Source: Aspidapion aeneum
Taxonomy: Eukaryota > Arthropoda > Insecta > Coleoptera > Brentidae
Length of the DNA: 64,000 nt
Assembly (NCBI GenBank): GCA_963576565.1
Contig: OY755038.1
Coordinates: 202,031,013-202,095,012, forward strand
Direction of reading: 5' to 3'
Within the stretch, counting starts at the first letter, position 1, and each line of letters begins with the position of its first letter. The translations under genes were made by a program, and so were the position numbers. The notes under the pieces were generated by a model. It saw only the letters and a list, made by a program, of their open reading frames with translations, was not told the origin of the DNA and made no database searches. Below are positions 31,159-43,050 of the stretch, piece after piece.

Positions 31159-34100
31159 CCTTAAGGGTTAACTGGAGTGAAACACTTTTCTTAAGGTGTA
31201 ATATTTTAACTTTGACTATCATTAGCGTTGTTTGCATGTTATCTACTGCTTTTTTAGAACATCGTGTTTCAATGACTGTTTGAAATAATAAAAAAATTAA
31301 GATATTTGCGAAAAAAAATTGTCAGTCAGTATAGAAGCTTAATTAGTTTATAGTATCAAAGGGTGAACAGCAGTGAATGAACAGCTGTTCTCTAGCGCGA
31401 TTTTGTTAATAAATAAAAAAAATCCTATATGTATGAAAGAATCTCAAAATTTATGAAATTTATTACTGAAGATAAGGTACCTTTTTTTAACCATACAGGG
31501 TAAAGTTTACAAATGATTTTAGTTTGTGACTAAAATAGTTTAAAATGGTTATTAACAAAATAAAATAAATGTCTGTATTCACCAAACTTCACTGTAATAT
31601 CTTGAGGGTATGTCGATTTTTTTAGAAAACGCTCACGTAATTATTTGTTTTTAATTTCCTAGTTTAATTCAGATTAGTACGAATTTTGGCTTAAAGTCAG
31701 AAATTAGTATTGGTGAATACTGGCATAAGAAGCAAAATAGGGCTGTCTAGCGAACTGTCACGATGAGCTGACATTGCTGATTAAAATGGTTGCTGGAGGT
31801 CACATCATGGAATTTTTCGTAAAGTGTTGTTTTTTGCGTTTTTTTACTGTTTTAAGTAGTTTTATTTACAGACACTTATCGCAAAGCAACCTTGCTCCAC
31901 GATGAGTCTTAGTTTTATCGGTTAAAAATAATTATAACTATTCTTCATAGCAAAATCTGTCCATAATGTTTAGGGACTTTAAAAAACACTTGACGAAAGC
32001 AAGGGTACCAAACCAATTTATCGTTAATATTTACGCTTATCATGGTATTGTATTAATTACCACCACGCTTAACTAAAAAAAATATCTTTAAGGATTCGCA
32101 AAATGCAAAAAAATAATTCGGCTGTAGAAGACGCCATTGTATGCCATCCGGTGGCCATCTTAAATTGTTGATCAGCTGTTTAGTTAGACATCCCATTTAA
32201 GATAAGTAATGCAGGGTTCGACAGTCATACGTACTTATATATATCTGCACTGGTAAAGGGCCTCTAAAAATGACTGCTACAAGCGTACCGGCATGTTGGA
32301 TTCCAAATAAACCCCGACATATGACTTGGATAAATTATGGCTACTTATAGTGGGCGCCGCGCTCTCAGCGCCATCTCTTTTCTAAACTTAAAGACACCCA
32401 TTATCAGTTACCTTAAAATAAATTTCTATAAATTTGTTTTAAAACGTGCCAGGTAATCAGCTACTTCTACTCATATTATCTTTTTTTTTCTTCCAAAAGT
32501 TCCAAAATCCAAAACATTTAAAAAGGCAAAATCTTTTTGAAATAGCTGCGCAATGGAGGGTACTCTTAGAGCACTATAGATTGGGAATTCCCCTAACACA
32601 TGGAGGATCAACTTTGGAATATTAAGGTTATAGGATCGGTTGTAAGCTTCGCAATTCCCCATTAAAATATATTTGGTTTGACATTTCGATTGTATGGGTC
32701 GTTTTTACCAAAATCAAAATTGTGTTTGAAAAAAACTAGGGTGATCTGGGGATTTTATGTTGGCTAAAAATGGAATTTCTAGTTGCATAGTGTGAATCTC
32801 CTTGGAGCTTTACGCATCAAACAAAAGAGGCATGCATTTGATGCACAGTCTGAACAGAGTTGCCTATTATTAGATCATTCCAGAGGCGTAATGGCAAATA
32901 AGACATGTTGCCCCAGGACTTTTGTTGTCATTGGTTGCCTGTTGAGCCCTGTATACTTACTATATATATTGAATTTTTATTAAATGTACTTAACGGCCAG
33001 TAAAGTAAACTATCAAAATACTGTGAAGAAATATTATATAATTTAAGAAAAAAATATACATATTGTACCTCGGCAATAATATTATGTCTATGTTTGGTTA
33101 GTTTAGCAATTTATAGATTTTTTATTGTACATACATACTTCTAATCCATAAAAACAGTCATTGGGTGTATATTTCTTACATTCCTAGGTAGTGCTGGGCT
33201 TGGTTAGATAGAGCTAGAGGTTTATTGACTGTTTTTGTGTGCTGGGAGTATAAAAAATGTTTAATTTGTAATTTTTGGGGCCAATTAATTTGTTAACTTT
33301 AACAATTATTTAGTTTATTTGGAAAAAGAAGTAAAGAAATTTATTGTCGTATATATTAAAATATAAAATTTTATCATGTCAAGATAATATTTTAAAGGGT
33401 TGGCAATCATTAAAGCAATTTGAGTATAGAATTTAGTTATTTTTTATTAATTTTTTTACGTGCTACATTTTTTTTTAAGATTCGCAATAATCATGGCTAT
33501 TCGATTTTACTTATACTTCTTTTGTTTTAAATGCTTTCCCTTTGTACAGTGAGGAATTAGATTTGAAGTTTTCTTTTTCAGCCATTTATCGTCCGTGGTT
33601 CTGCATGGTGTCGTATAACTAATGGTACAAGAGGATTTTGTGTAAAACCCATCAATTTATTTTTGCTGTTGAAAAATGCGAATAGTATGCGAGCGAAGCA
33701 CCGCTTATAATGCTTTAAACGGCAACAACGCTGCATTCCTTGAAAATTCCGAAAAATTATTAAGGAAACTAGAAAGGCCAAAAATCGGTAAACGCACGCG
33801 CCAACTGTTTGCATTTTTAAATGGAGACAGACACTGTACAAATAAAACTAAGGATTCCTCTGGTAAAATAATAAGATTTGGTTTGTACCTTACTTTAAAA
33901 AAGATGTTTTCGAGATTCTTGCATTTAAAGAGCCTAGGGCACTTACCAATTCATATTTAGAAACTAGCTTTCACTACACTAACCAAGGTTTTTTAAAGTA
34001 TTATTAATATATTACTTTAAAAAATATGAGTTTAGACCATTAAACAATAAAAAAAATAGTTTTATCTGAAAATCGAAACGATTGTACTAAAAATTGTAAA

Positions 34101-34756
34101 TACAAAAAATTTCAAAAATATTAAACGTATTTACAGTTTTTCTGTTAAAATAATTTAGCGAAAGTTATAAGCCAAAGTTTGTGAAAAAATCTGAAAAAAG
34201 CTTCCAGTTTGAATTTATGATGTCACAGGCCCTTTTACTTAAACTGGAGGTAAACACCTGGCGACTTAACATTTAGTGATCTATCACCAATCGATCGAGG
34301 GTAGTCTAAAACTTTCTTCCTCAATTTTTATTTTTTTTTTGGTAAAAATAGTTTCTATTTTTTGCATTTTGAAAAAAAAATATATCTTTGTTAGTTTTTT
34401 AGATATAAAGTTAATTTCACTATACTAATTTCGCTGCAAAAATGAGTTTTTTCCGAAAATGGCTTTAAATAAGTTACTTTCATCTGTTTTTTAAGAAAAA
34501 TACCCAAATATACCAAATTTTCGGAAGTATTTTATTTCGAAAAACAAAAAAAATATTGCTATGTACTCTTAGCAAGCATTTAAATTTTAAACTCGCCTTT
34601 CTCGAAATAAGTGAAAACGTAGATAGGTGGGTCTTACTAAGGACGGCAGAGCTGCCTATAGATGCTGCAGGTTTACCACGGTATTATTCATGCGAAAAGT
34701 TTTAAACTAAGAAAAGTTTCGCCAAATCTAATATTTTGCCCAAGGAATATTGTGTA
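31159..34756. other. Intergenic AT-rich stretch, no supported gene
   Basis: Short ORFs at 32783-32983 and 33676-33960 (plus) and 32471-32662 (minus) lack recognisable motifs and splice context. The 33676 ORF has a less AT-rich stretch and could be an old transposon fragment. No RNA gene seen. Confidence 0.4.
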
Positions 34757-35350
34757 TATACAGGGTGTTTCAAAATTCAATAACATAATTTTAGTGTTGA
34801 ATTCCTTAAGTGATTTTACGAAAAACAAATCATAAAACAGGTTTTCGAGACAAGGTGTTAAAGTTTCTTTTTTTTAGATTTTTGTTTATCTGTGATAGTG
34901 TGATACTTTTTCAGGGGTCGTATCACTTCCCCCCCCCCCCATTTTTTTTCGTTGTAAACCACTGGTTGGGAGAAGTAGGTAGTTTAAAACAAGAAATAAA
35001 ATGCTTGTTTTTTTTTGCAAATTTTTTTGTTTTCCGCAATTTTTTTGCATGTTTAACCGTTTTATAGCAAATTACTGTTGCACCAAATAAAAAATGCTCC
35101 AGTATGGTATGGCGAGTATATCAAAATAAACAAATTAATTAAAACGGCAGGCCTAATATTGTACTTCCTATAAGTAAATATACATGCCAAATTTCAGCTA
35201 AATATCTCAAAAACTGTAAGAGCTATAAAAAAAATAACACCCTGTATCTGGAAAACTAAGCATTTGTGGATGTTTATATAAACTTTTTGTCTTGAAATCA
35301 AGGAGATTACCATTAAAATTATGTTATTGAATTTTATAACACACTGTATA
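34757..35350. mobile_element. 594-bp TIR element with TATACAGGGTG end
   Basis: TATACAGGGTGTTTCAAAAT at 34757 is mirrored by TATACAGTGTGTTATAAAAT from 35350, and both continue TCAATAACATAATTTTA. No transposase. Contains a C-run near 34928. Confidence 0.8.
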
Positions 35351-35883
35351 ATCTTTTGGGACACATACACATAGCAACTTATCAATCTAATCTGAAGGTT
35401 TACAGTAAGATCATTGCTTCAAAAAACAAGTATTTCATTTAAATTTAAAATAAACAGTAAATTTTTTTTTTTTTTAATTGAGGGGTTTTGCACAAAACTC
35501 CCTGTGAAATGTTTAAGATAATATTTGCCTATAAAAAACACAACGAAATATTAAGATCTGAATACTTATTATTAATTAGAAACCAAAGAATTTTGTAGAT
35601 CTAACTAGATATTTTTTTAAGGAACTTAGGGAAGAATAGTGCTTCTAACAAAAGGGAACTTTTATTTGTGGCATAATAATACAGAGTAAGTCAAAAATGC
35701 GAAAATGCCAAACCAACCGTCTCGATCAATAACCTTGCACCCTTCTTTTTCTTTGGTCACGATGCATCACCTTGGTGACGGCACAGGTTACAGTAAGATC
35801 CGTGGTGACGGGCAAGGTCCATCTTTAAACTACGTAATGCAAAAGCCACTAACCGTTTATCTTTAACTCATTAAAGCCGTCTG

Positions 35884-36003
35884 TCCATGGAGCGTATTAT
35901 CTGCGCGGATTTTTTTTCTCAGGCTTTGATTGGTCCAAATTTTTAAATCAACCAATCAGAGCCCTAGAAAAGATAAAGCCGCGCGGATAATACGCTCCAT
36001 GGA
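35884..36003. mobile_element. 120-bp hairpin MITE
   Basis: TCCATGGAGCGTATTATCTG is mirrored from 36003 by TCCATGGAGCGTATTATCCG, continuing CGCGG. The loop is about 60 bp and contains ATTGGTCC and its partner CCAATCAG. Non-coding. Confidence 0.8.
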
Positions 36004-36090
36004 TACCCCGCCTAAAAGTAACATATCTCTTAAGTAATTTAAGAACAAGCCCAAATTTAAATGTTTACAAGATGAAGAACAAGAACTTTT

Positions 36091-36943
36091 TCACCAGTAT
36101 TTACTAAAGGGTCTACAGTGCTAAGTGCTAGAATCCTAGGTTTAAAAGTCTACATTTTGGTTGAAGGTTTAACTTATTTTTCCCGTGAATGCAATAGTTT
36201 TTAATATTTATATAAATTGTTCATAAATACCTTGCGATATGGGTCATCTTTTTTAGTTGTAAAAACGACATTATAATGGTAATTAAATGGTAGCCATATT
36301 TAAACCTCCAAACGTCACTAGGAAATGTCGAATAAAAACGGTGTAAGTCAGTGACAGCTGCCCGCTATATTTTACATGTTAATTTTTTAGACAAGTTAGC
36401 GACGATTAAACCGATGCTCGATTGTTTTGGTGAATGTGTAATTGAAAAGGGATTCTAATATATCTGGTATACAGTATTTAAATATTGATACGTATTTAAT
36501 ACGGTAATGCATCTGCAGATATAGTTTTAAGTTATTTATGTATTATTTAGCTTTGAATATTTTTGTGTATAATTTTTTTTGTCAATCATGGATTATTTCT
36601 ATTGTTTTTCGAACTTTAAACCACCCCTCAGAGGTGGTACTACAATTTGAGACTATTTTTAACGGGAATCCTACGACTGCACGGACTAAATTTCCAAAAA
36701 ATGACATTTCGTTACAAAATTTTTATGTGGTTTTTCTTTATTTCTAAAGTTAATTGGAATTTATATAAGATGAAACTCACTGAGAAATGCTTACTATCAT
36801 ATTGCACATTAGGGTGAACCAAATCTTTGCAGTTATTTGACCTGTAAATATTAAAAAAATACACTTAAACCGGTCGGTATCAAGTCTACAGACTTAAACC
36901 CGGTCTACAATGCTAAGTCTTAAGGTCTTAGTAAATACTGGTG
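36091..36943. mobile_element. TIR element, family B copy 2 (inverted to copy 1)
   Basis: TCACCAGTATTTACTAAAGG at the left and CACCAGTATTTACTAAGACC read from 36943. Its left end matches the right end of 11243-12789, and its right end matches that element's left end. 853 bp, so internally shorter. No transposase. Confidence 0.68.
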
Positions 36944-38508
36944 TTATGTTTTGTATTGAATGAATGTATTGACTTGTTTATTTTAGGAGCAATTTTTGGG
37001 GGTTCTACAACTCAGGTTTTTCTGAATATCTTAATAACAAAATTTTAATCTGGAACAGGTGGTTTTTCTAGGTTTAAAAAGAAAAAAGTAAAAAGAGTTT
37101 TGATAGTGGAAATGGGTGATTTCTTGATTTATGTCATGTTAATTTTTTTTTCTGTAGATCGGTAACGCAGCATTTGTGCGAGCCTGTTTATATGAATTTT
37201 TACTTATAAAATAATTCAAAGATCTTTACATAATATAAAACACCCTGTATACTCGATGGCTTTATTTAAGACAACACCGCATATTTTTGACTTATTCTCG
37301 TAAAAAGGGCAAAGAAAATTTTGATTGTAACGGCGTAAAAATCCGTAGATTGAGGTCCTATATCTATTTTTATTATAGAACTGATTCGAAAATTCCGTAG
37401 ATCTACGAAAAAGGCATAGAGTTAGCACTACTCGAATGAATCTTCTTTGCCCGTTTATGCCGTTTTAGATATTTTTAGACAACTAGGAAACTTTTTCTGT
37501 GGTATTTACATTCCTAACTTTTAGTTACCTAAATTTGTATTGATTTATATTTTATTTAAATAAAGTAAATAAATGAACCGAACCGAACCGAACACATATT
37601 TTTAACGGGTAATAATGATTGGGATAAAATCAACAGACATTTTAAAGAACTTTTAGTCAAAACCTTTTTGTTTTTGATGCATATGATTTATTACGTTTGA
37701 AGAGTAAATATTATGGAAACACAAGTGTGAGATCAAAATAAGTTTTGACCAAAAGTTATTTAACTTTTTTTTCTTTTGATGTCTTTTAATTTTAATATGC
37801 ATACTGACAATTCTCGAAAACGCAGTAAATGGAGAGTTTTTTGAAAGTACAATGTTTGGAAGGGACAATTCTTCGAATACTTACTATATTAATATATTAC
37901 TATTACAAAAGTGCTTTCCAAAACTTAATTTTGAATTTCCAAAAACCGTTAAATTATGATTCAAGGTCATAATCACACTGGGATAGACAAATTTAAGTCC
38001 CAAAAGCTATGTATTAAATATTTTGAAAACCGCTAATCTTCAAATTATTTAGGGTCCGAAACTTTGCGGATACACTGAATAAAAATAATTTAAATGAAGA
38101 TATTTAAAAGCTACATCATATATATATATAGCTGTATGACCTAAATAGCTACCCAACCTAAACTAATCGCATTATTCAATCTTTTTACATATGTAAGAAA
38201 TAGTCTAGAGCCAGGCGCCCCCTAGATGCCCTAATAAACGTTGCATTTTTTTATTGCTTTACAAACCCCAAAATGAGATGATAAATAAACCGGATATATT
38301 TTCAAAAAATTGTCTATGCCAAAAATTGTATTTTCCAAGAACTGTCAGTTTGAATAACTGTCTATTTGAATAACTGTAGTTCCGAGAACCCTTTCCAATT
38401 TCAATTCAATATTATGCGAACCCCGTTTTTCTTTCCGTCTGATTATCAGTCAAATTTAAATTAATATAATTATAACAAACGTAAATTTTGGTACCTGTGA
38501 ATTTAAAA
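36944..38508. other. Intergenic, repeat fragments only
   Basis: AT-rich. A CACCCTGTATAC motif at about 37241 looks like one end of a TACAGGGTG-type element. At 37649-37757 a short inverted repeat (CTTTTAGTCAAAAC and GTTTTGACCAAAAG) suggests a tiny MITE. GAACC repeats at 37575-37592. No gene. Confidence 0.4.
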
Positions 38509-39262
38509 ATCAAACAAGTTTTCCTGGCTAATTGGGTAAAAAGCTGATGAGATGAGTAGGATTAGAGACAAAACGGTCTGATTAAATTCGCAAGGGTGTC
38601 ACATTGACCAAGCAGTGTCTGAGGAGTCCCATAAGGATGAAACAGTTAACTGTCACACTTATTAGGTATCCATAAGATCTTGGGCCCCCGTGAGGTTAAG
38701 CTTTCGAGCTACCTACGGAAAGATATGAGAAACAAAAACTTCTTTTTACCCGATTAGCCACGAAAACTTGTTTGATTTTTAAATTCACGGGTACTTAAAT
38801 TTACGTTTAATAGTATTATTTGGCTTAAAAATTCCGCTGATTGACGCTCACGTCTAAAGGTGGGTAAAAACGCTAATCAGCGTTGATCAGGCCTGAAAGA
38901 TAGAAGTGCTGTCGTAGGTCACGGATGGATTATTTTTCTGTGCAATTGATCTTTTCATCGATCGATATATATAGTTTACTCGCCTGCTCTTGTTCTGGTT
39001 TATTTCGTAGATGGCGCTTCTTGCGAGGGTTTTCTCACTATAGACGTGGGATGAGAGACGAAACGGTCTGATTAACTTCGCAAGGGTGTCACATTGACCA
39101 AGCAGTGTTCTGAGGAGTCATATAAGGACGAATCAGTTAACTGTACAATAGGTCTTGGACCTTGGACCTCCGTGAGGTTAAGCTTTCGAGGTACCTACGG
39201 AAAAATATGAGAGAAACAAAAACTTCTTTTACCCGAATAGTCACGAATACTTGTTTGAAATA
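38509..39262. mobile_element. Foldback repeat, family A copy 2
   Basis: 38509-38781 is itself an inverted repeat (CAAACAAGTTTTCCTGGCTA against the complement of TAGCCACGAAAACTTGTTTG). It is followed by a module with AGATAGAAGTGCTGTCGTAG and GATGGCGCTTCTTGCG, shared with 10223-10600, then a second AAGTTTTTGT-ended arm to 39262. Modules are shuffled relative to copy 1. Non-coding. Confidence 0.72.
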
Positions 39263-40960
39263 TAATTATGTTTTGTCTACTTTTTAGAAAAAAAAATCAA
39301 GAGATAATACATATACGTATATATTTTTTTTATTACAGAAAAAGCAACAAAAACCTGTTATGAACTAAGCAATAATTCTACAATACTGATTTTTTACCAA
39401 GCGCATTTAAACATTATTAGAAAAAAATATTTTATACAAAATTCTCAACTAAGCAACACTATTTTACAGTTTTTGATTTTGCAGCTCCTTAAATTTTACA
39501 AAATTATGACATTTATCTTCTTAACACTAGTTTCTGTCTATAAGGTACTTATTATTGTCGGTACACAACAGCATTTTTCTTTTAAAAATGTCAAAAGCAA
39601 TTAAAATTTGTTTAACAAATTAGTTTCTTAATATTAATTTTATTTATAAATTTGGGGCTTTTTTACAAAGAAGTTATATTTCTTTAAAAAAATTATTAAC
39701 AATAAGTCTAATTTTTTTAGTTTCTGTTTGCATATTTATGACACAGCATCTATTTCATTTATTTTTCTTTAAAATAGATTAGGTTTTATAATATTGTTAT
39801 ATAAGTGGCAATATGATTTTGAGATTTTTATAGTATACTATACAATAACATTTTGTAAAAACTGAACTGAAATTAGGAAATAACTTTCGATAGGTTTGAA
39901 GTAAAAGAAACATTTCCTACATTAAATATATTTTTGTTTTAATACCAGCTTTCTTCAAGGGAAAAAGCTTTTTTTTTGCACAAATCTCAAAATCATAATT
40001 TTGGATAACTATATATGGATTGGTCCCCAACGGATCCAAACTAAACTTTTCTATAATCTTATTTGTCTTAAATCAATCATATAGTATTGAAATATTACGG
40101 GGTACTTTAAAAACAACCCTACATGTAAATGTCAAGATTCACAATTTTTTTTTACAAAAGGTAACCAGATTCTTCACTTTGAATAATTATATTATATTAG
40201 AAGATTCTTCTATTATAATATAATTATCCATTCTGGTTGTAAAATGTAAGGTTGTCGCTTTATGCAAGGAACGTTAGAAAATTGTTTATTACGATTTTTT
40301 AATTAGAATTGTGGTTTTGAAGTGATCTCCAATTTTGCTTATTTTCTTTTTGTTAATTTTTGTAGGTAATCAAGAGGTAAGCCAATAGATGTTGCCACGT
40401 TACCATAGAAGTAAAATTCCGACTACTCACTGAAATCAGGCTTAACATAAGTAGGCAAGTGTGAGGATGTTTTAAATGGGAAAATTACGTGAAATTTACC
40501 AATTTAAATGTTATCAGCAAACATTATTTCAGACTATTCAAGGGTAACTACTTTTTTTCCTCCTTTTGGACATTCGGGAATAATAATTGTATTGAAACTT
40601 TTTATACAGCATGGTTATATTAGCTATTGGCTAATATACCGAGCGTTTTGGGTTGTGGTCTCTCGGTCGTTTTATTATTTTAGTTTTTTTTAGTGTTTTT
40701 TGTGATTTTATAAGTCATATTATTGTTTGTTTTAAGTCATTTTAAATAGTAATTTTTTTAAATATTTTTTTTACTTAGTAATTTTTTTTTAATGTACTAC
40801 TTTTTGACTTGTTCCTTTCTACTGTATTGTGGTGCTCGGAATGAAATAAATATCTATCTATCTATCTATAAGCTATAGGATTTATAGACTGCTTGCTGTG
40901 CTTAATGTGTGAAAGAGAGAAGTAAAAGAGAGAAAAATATATTTTGGGTGGTGTCTTTTA
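39263..40960. other. Intergenic AT-rich stretch, no gene
   Basis: Very AT-rich; short ORFs only. At 40845-40868 GAAATAAATATC followed by four TCTA/ATCT units resembles a LINE 3' tail with microsatellite, but no LINE body was recognised upstream. Confidence 0.4.
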
Positions 40961-40966
40961 TACATC

Positions 40967-41314
40967 GTGATCTCTCGTCTTCACGAAGTTTTTAGTTATT
41001 CTGTCGTGTGCAGCAAAACAGGTGAGAAGTGGGTATTTGTTTTTAAAGCAAATTCTAGCTCAAGCCATGTATTACATTTAGCGTTCAGATGGTGCAATGG
41101 TATTTCGGGGGAAATAGCTGTCAAGATGTGGCAAATTTATTTGTTGTCGCGTTTGAGGGAAGGGATATTCCAAGCCGTAGCACAATCACTGACACCTGAA
41201 ATGCTAAGGAATGTCCGAACTGAATTTTATAACAGGCTCGGATACTGTTTAGCACAGAACGGTGGTATTTTTGAGAATTTCATTTCATTTCAGGTAGTTC
41301 TTAAATCAATATGA
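40967..41314 (+). pseudogene. Transposase C-terminal remnant (mariner/Tc-like)
   Basis: The 115-codon frame ends in L-R-E-G-I-F-Q-A-V-A-Q-S-L, T-P-E-M-L-R-N-V-R-T-E-F, N-R-L-G-Y-C and N-G-G-I-F-E-N-F. I recall this pattern from the C-terminal tail of insect IS630/mariner-type transposases (T-P-E-M-L-x-N-V-R-x-E-F ... C-x3-N-G-G-H-F-E). The catalytic domain is absent. The first 60 codons show no motif. Confidence 0.6.
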
Positions 41315-42103
41315 AAGAATTTGCTTTTGAAACAGACCCCTCTCTTATTTGTTGCGCTGGGGAATTCATAAACTTTAGTTTATGGTAGACACGGAATTAA
41401 ATATTATAAAAAAGAACAATCTTGAAAAAAGGATTACAAGTTACGTAGTTATCGTCTAAATTTCCGATATTGTATGTACAACCATCCTCGATTAATTTTC
41501 TTTACGAACTGTCGAAAGAAAAGATCGCCGCGCTAGGGGAAACCGGTGTTATTAATTTCCTCCTTGTTTACCGGGGCGCACAGAGGACAGGTATTGGCTA
41601 TGGGTCTGGCTATCCTGAAACAATGGGCATAACCACATGTAAACTTCTATCCGTTTTTCTTACGTACTACATATTTTGTGCATATGCAGATGTTCTTATC
41701 CTACATACGGTAATAATTTCCTATGAATCCTGTAGGATTTAACTATGCTTTTTTTTAAAAGCCGCCTTTTAAAGCATGCTTACTTAAAGCTTCTTGCTGA
41801 TAAAAACGTAGATCAGTCTTCTTTGCTGTTTTGGCAGAAAATTTACCAAACCAAGAAGGTCCATAAAAAAGAATGAATGTTCAGGCAAAAAGGTTTAGGT
41901 AATGGTGATGATTGGATAGTAGGGTAGTAAGGGTATAGGCAAAAAAATTATTTAAAAAAATCATTGTTTAATGTGCATTAGAAAAGCAAAGCGTGCGATA
42001 GTAAAAAAAAATAAAGGGGTGTTTTATTAAATCAGAAATTTAATGTGCAGGAGCTAAAAAATGTGCATCAAAAATATTTAAACGTTTTTTGATTACTTTG
42101 TAG

Positions 42104-42221
42104 GATTATTGGTGGAAAAGGCACAGCAATACAAACGTTTTGATGTTGGACGTTTAGTTCCAGTGTATATGATAGCAGAACCCTCAAACATGGATGAAAC
42201 AATGACACTTGTCAGTGTAAG
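42104..42221 (+). CDS. Candidate exon 1 of an unrecognised gene
   Basis: Acceptor GATTACTTTGTAG, donor GTAAGT. 118 nt open in one phase: GA ends a codon, then 38 codons and AG. It reads L-L-V-E-K-A-Q-Q-Y-K-R-F-D-V-G and ends E-T-M-T-L-V-S-V. It joins in phase to 42955-43050. No family recognised and no upstream exon found. It could also be a fragment of an unknown mobile element. Confidence 0.5.
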
Positions 42222-42429
42222 GTAAGTATTATTGGTACTTGCAAGCTACAATTTAAGTAATGTTAAATTATCATACAAAAAGCATGCTTATTTTCGTTAA
42301 TTTTAACTTAAACTTGGATATAGTAAAGTAAAGCAAAAAAATATTTATTTACTTAATAGGTTTTAAGATAGTCCCTTTATATTTTTTTGCTTTGTCTTTG
42401 TCATCCGTTATAGAAACTGAAAACAATAT

Positions 42430-42645
42430 ATGTGTGCTATAAAGGAGGTGATAGTTTGGAACCTTGGGGCATACCTAAACCTTTCGACAATGTATGCGCA
42501 TTCATTACTTATTAATTTTTGAGACTTAAACGACCTTAGTATTGAATATTCATTATTCCTTCCAAATTTGTGAGGCTTATTCATTAGTTCATTGTGGTTG
42601 ATTGTGTCAAATGCTTTCTTGAGATCGTGAAAGAGTTCTTATCTT
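42430..42645 (-). pseudogene. LINE reverse transcriptase fragment
   Basis: On the minus strand: D-L-K-K-A-F-D-T-I-N-H (RT motif A), then, after frame breaks, G-M-P-Q-G-S-K-L near 42475, the next RT block. CR1/Jockey-like, strongly decayed; clade not assigned. Sits between the two candidate exons. Confidence 0.65.
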
Positions 42646-42954
42646 GTGTGTGTAATTTAAATATGCGTTTATTCCAATTTTATATAGTGGATTGTGTATT
42701 TCGTTAGTTATTAATTAATATTTTTGAAGGCTTAAGAGATTGCAAAAGGGATAAAACAAATCAGATTGTAACAAATCTGTGCAGTGGGGGAATCCAGAAA
42801 TATAAGAAATCAGAAGTGTAAAACAGTTTGTGCAATAAGGGAATCTATAGAGTGCAATAGTAAAAAATTTGGAAACGTGCAATAAAAAAGTTATGTGCAA
42901 TTACAAAAATAAAAGTTTTTAATGTGCTTTTAATTTTTCTTGATTATTTTGCAG

Positions 42955-43050
42955 ATGTTTTCTTTACAACAGAAGAAGATACAACATTCCAAAAAGAGTT
43001 GTCCATTGTTCTGGTTATTCAAATGAAATAATATTAACTGGTGCTTTAAG
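42955..43050 (+). CDS. Candidate exon 2 of an unrecognised gene
   Basis: Acceptor TTGATTATTTTGCAG, donor GTAAGT. A completes Arg, then 31 codons and AG. It reads C-F-L-Y-N-R-R-R-Y-N-I-P-K-R-V-V-H-C and ends E-I-I-L-T-G-A-L. Its layout weakly resembles exon 1 (R-Y/F, V, N-E/D-E, L-T/V), and both introns before the exons are rich in TGTGCA. The next exon was not identified. Confidence 0.5.

Noticed and set aside
33676..33960. 94-codon plus ORF with a pyrimidine-AG upstream
   Set aside because: No homology or phase-compatible neighbour; overlapping minus ORF equally long.
41470..41742. 90-codon plus ORF with less AT-rich codons (L-G-E-T-G-V-I-N-F)
   Set aside because: No recognised family and no splice partner; kept out of the gene list, though a fragment of an unknown element is possible.
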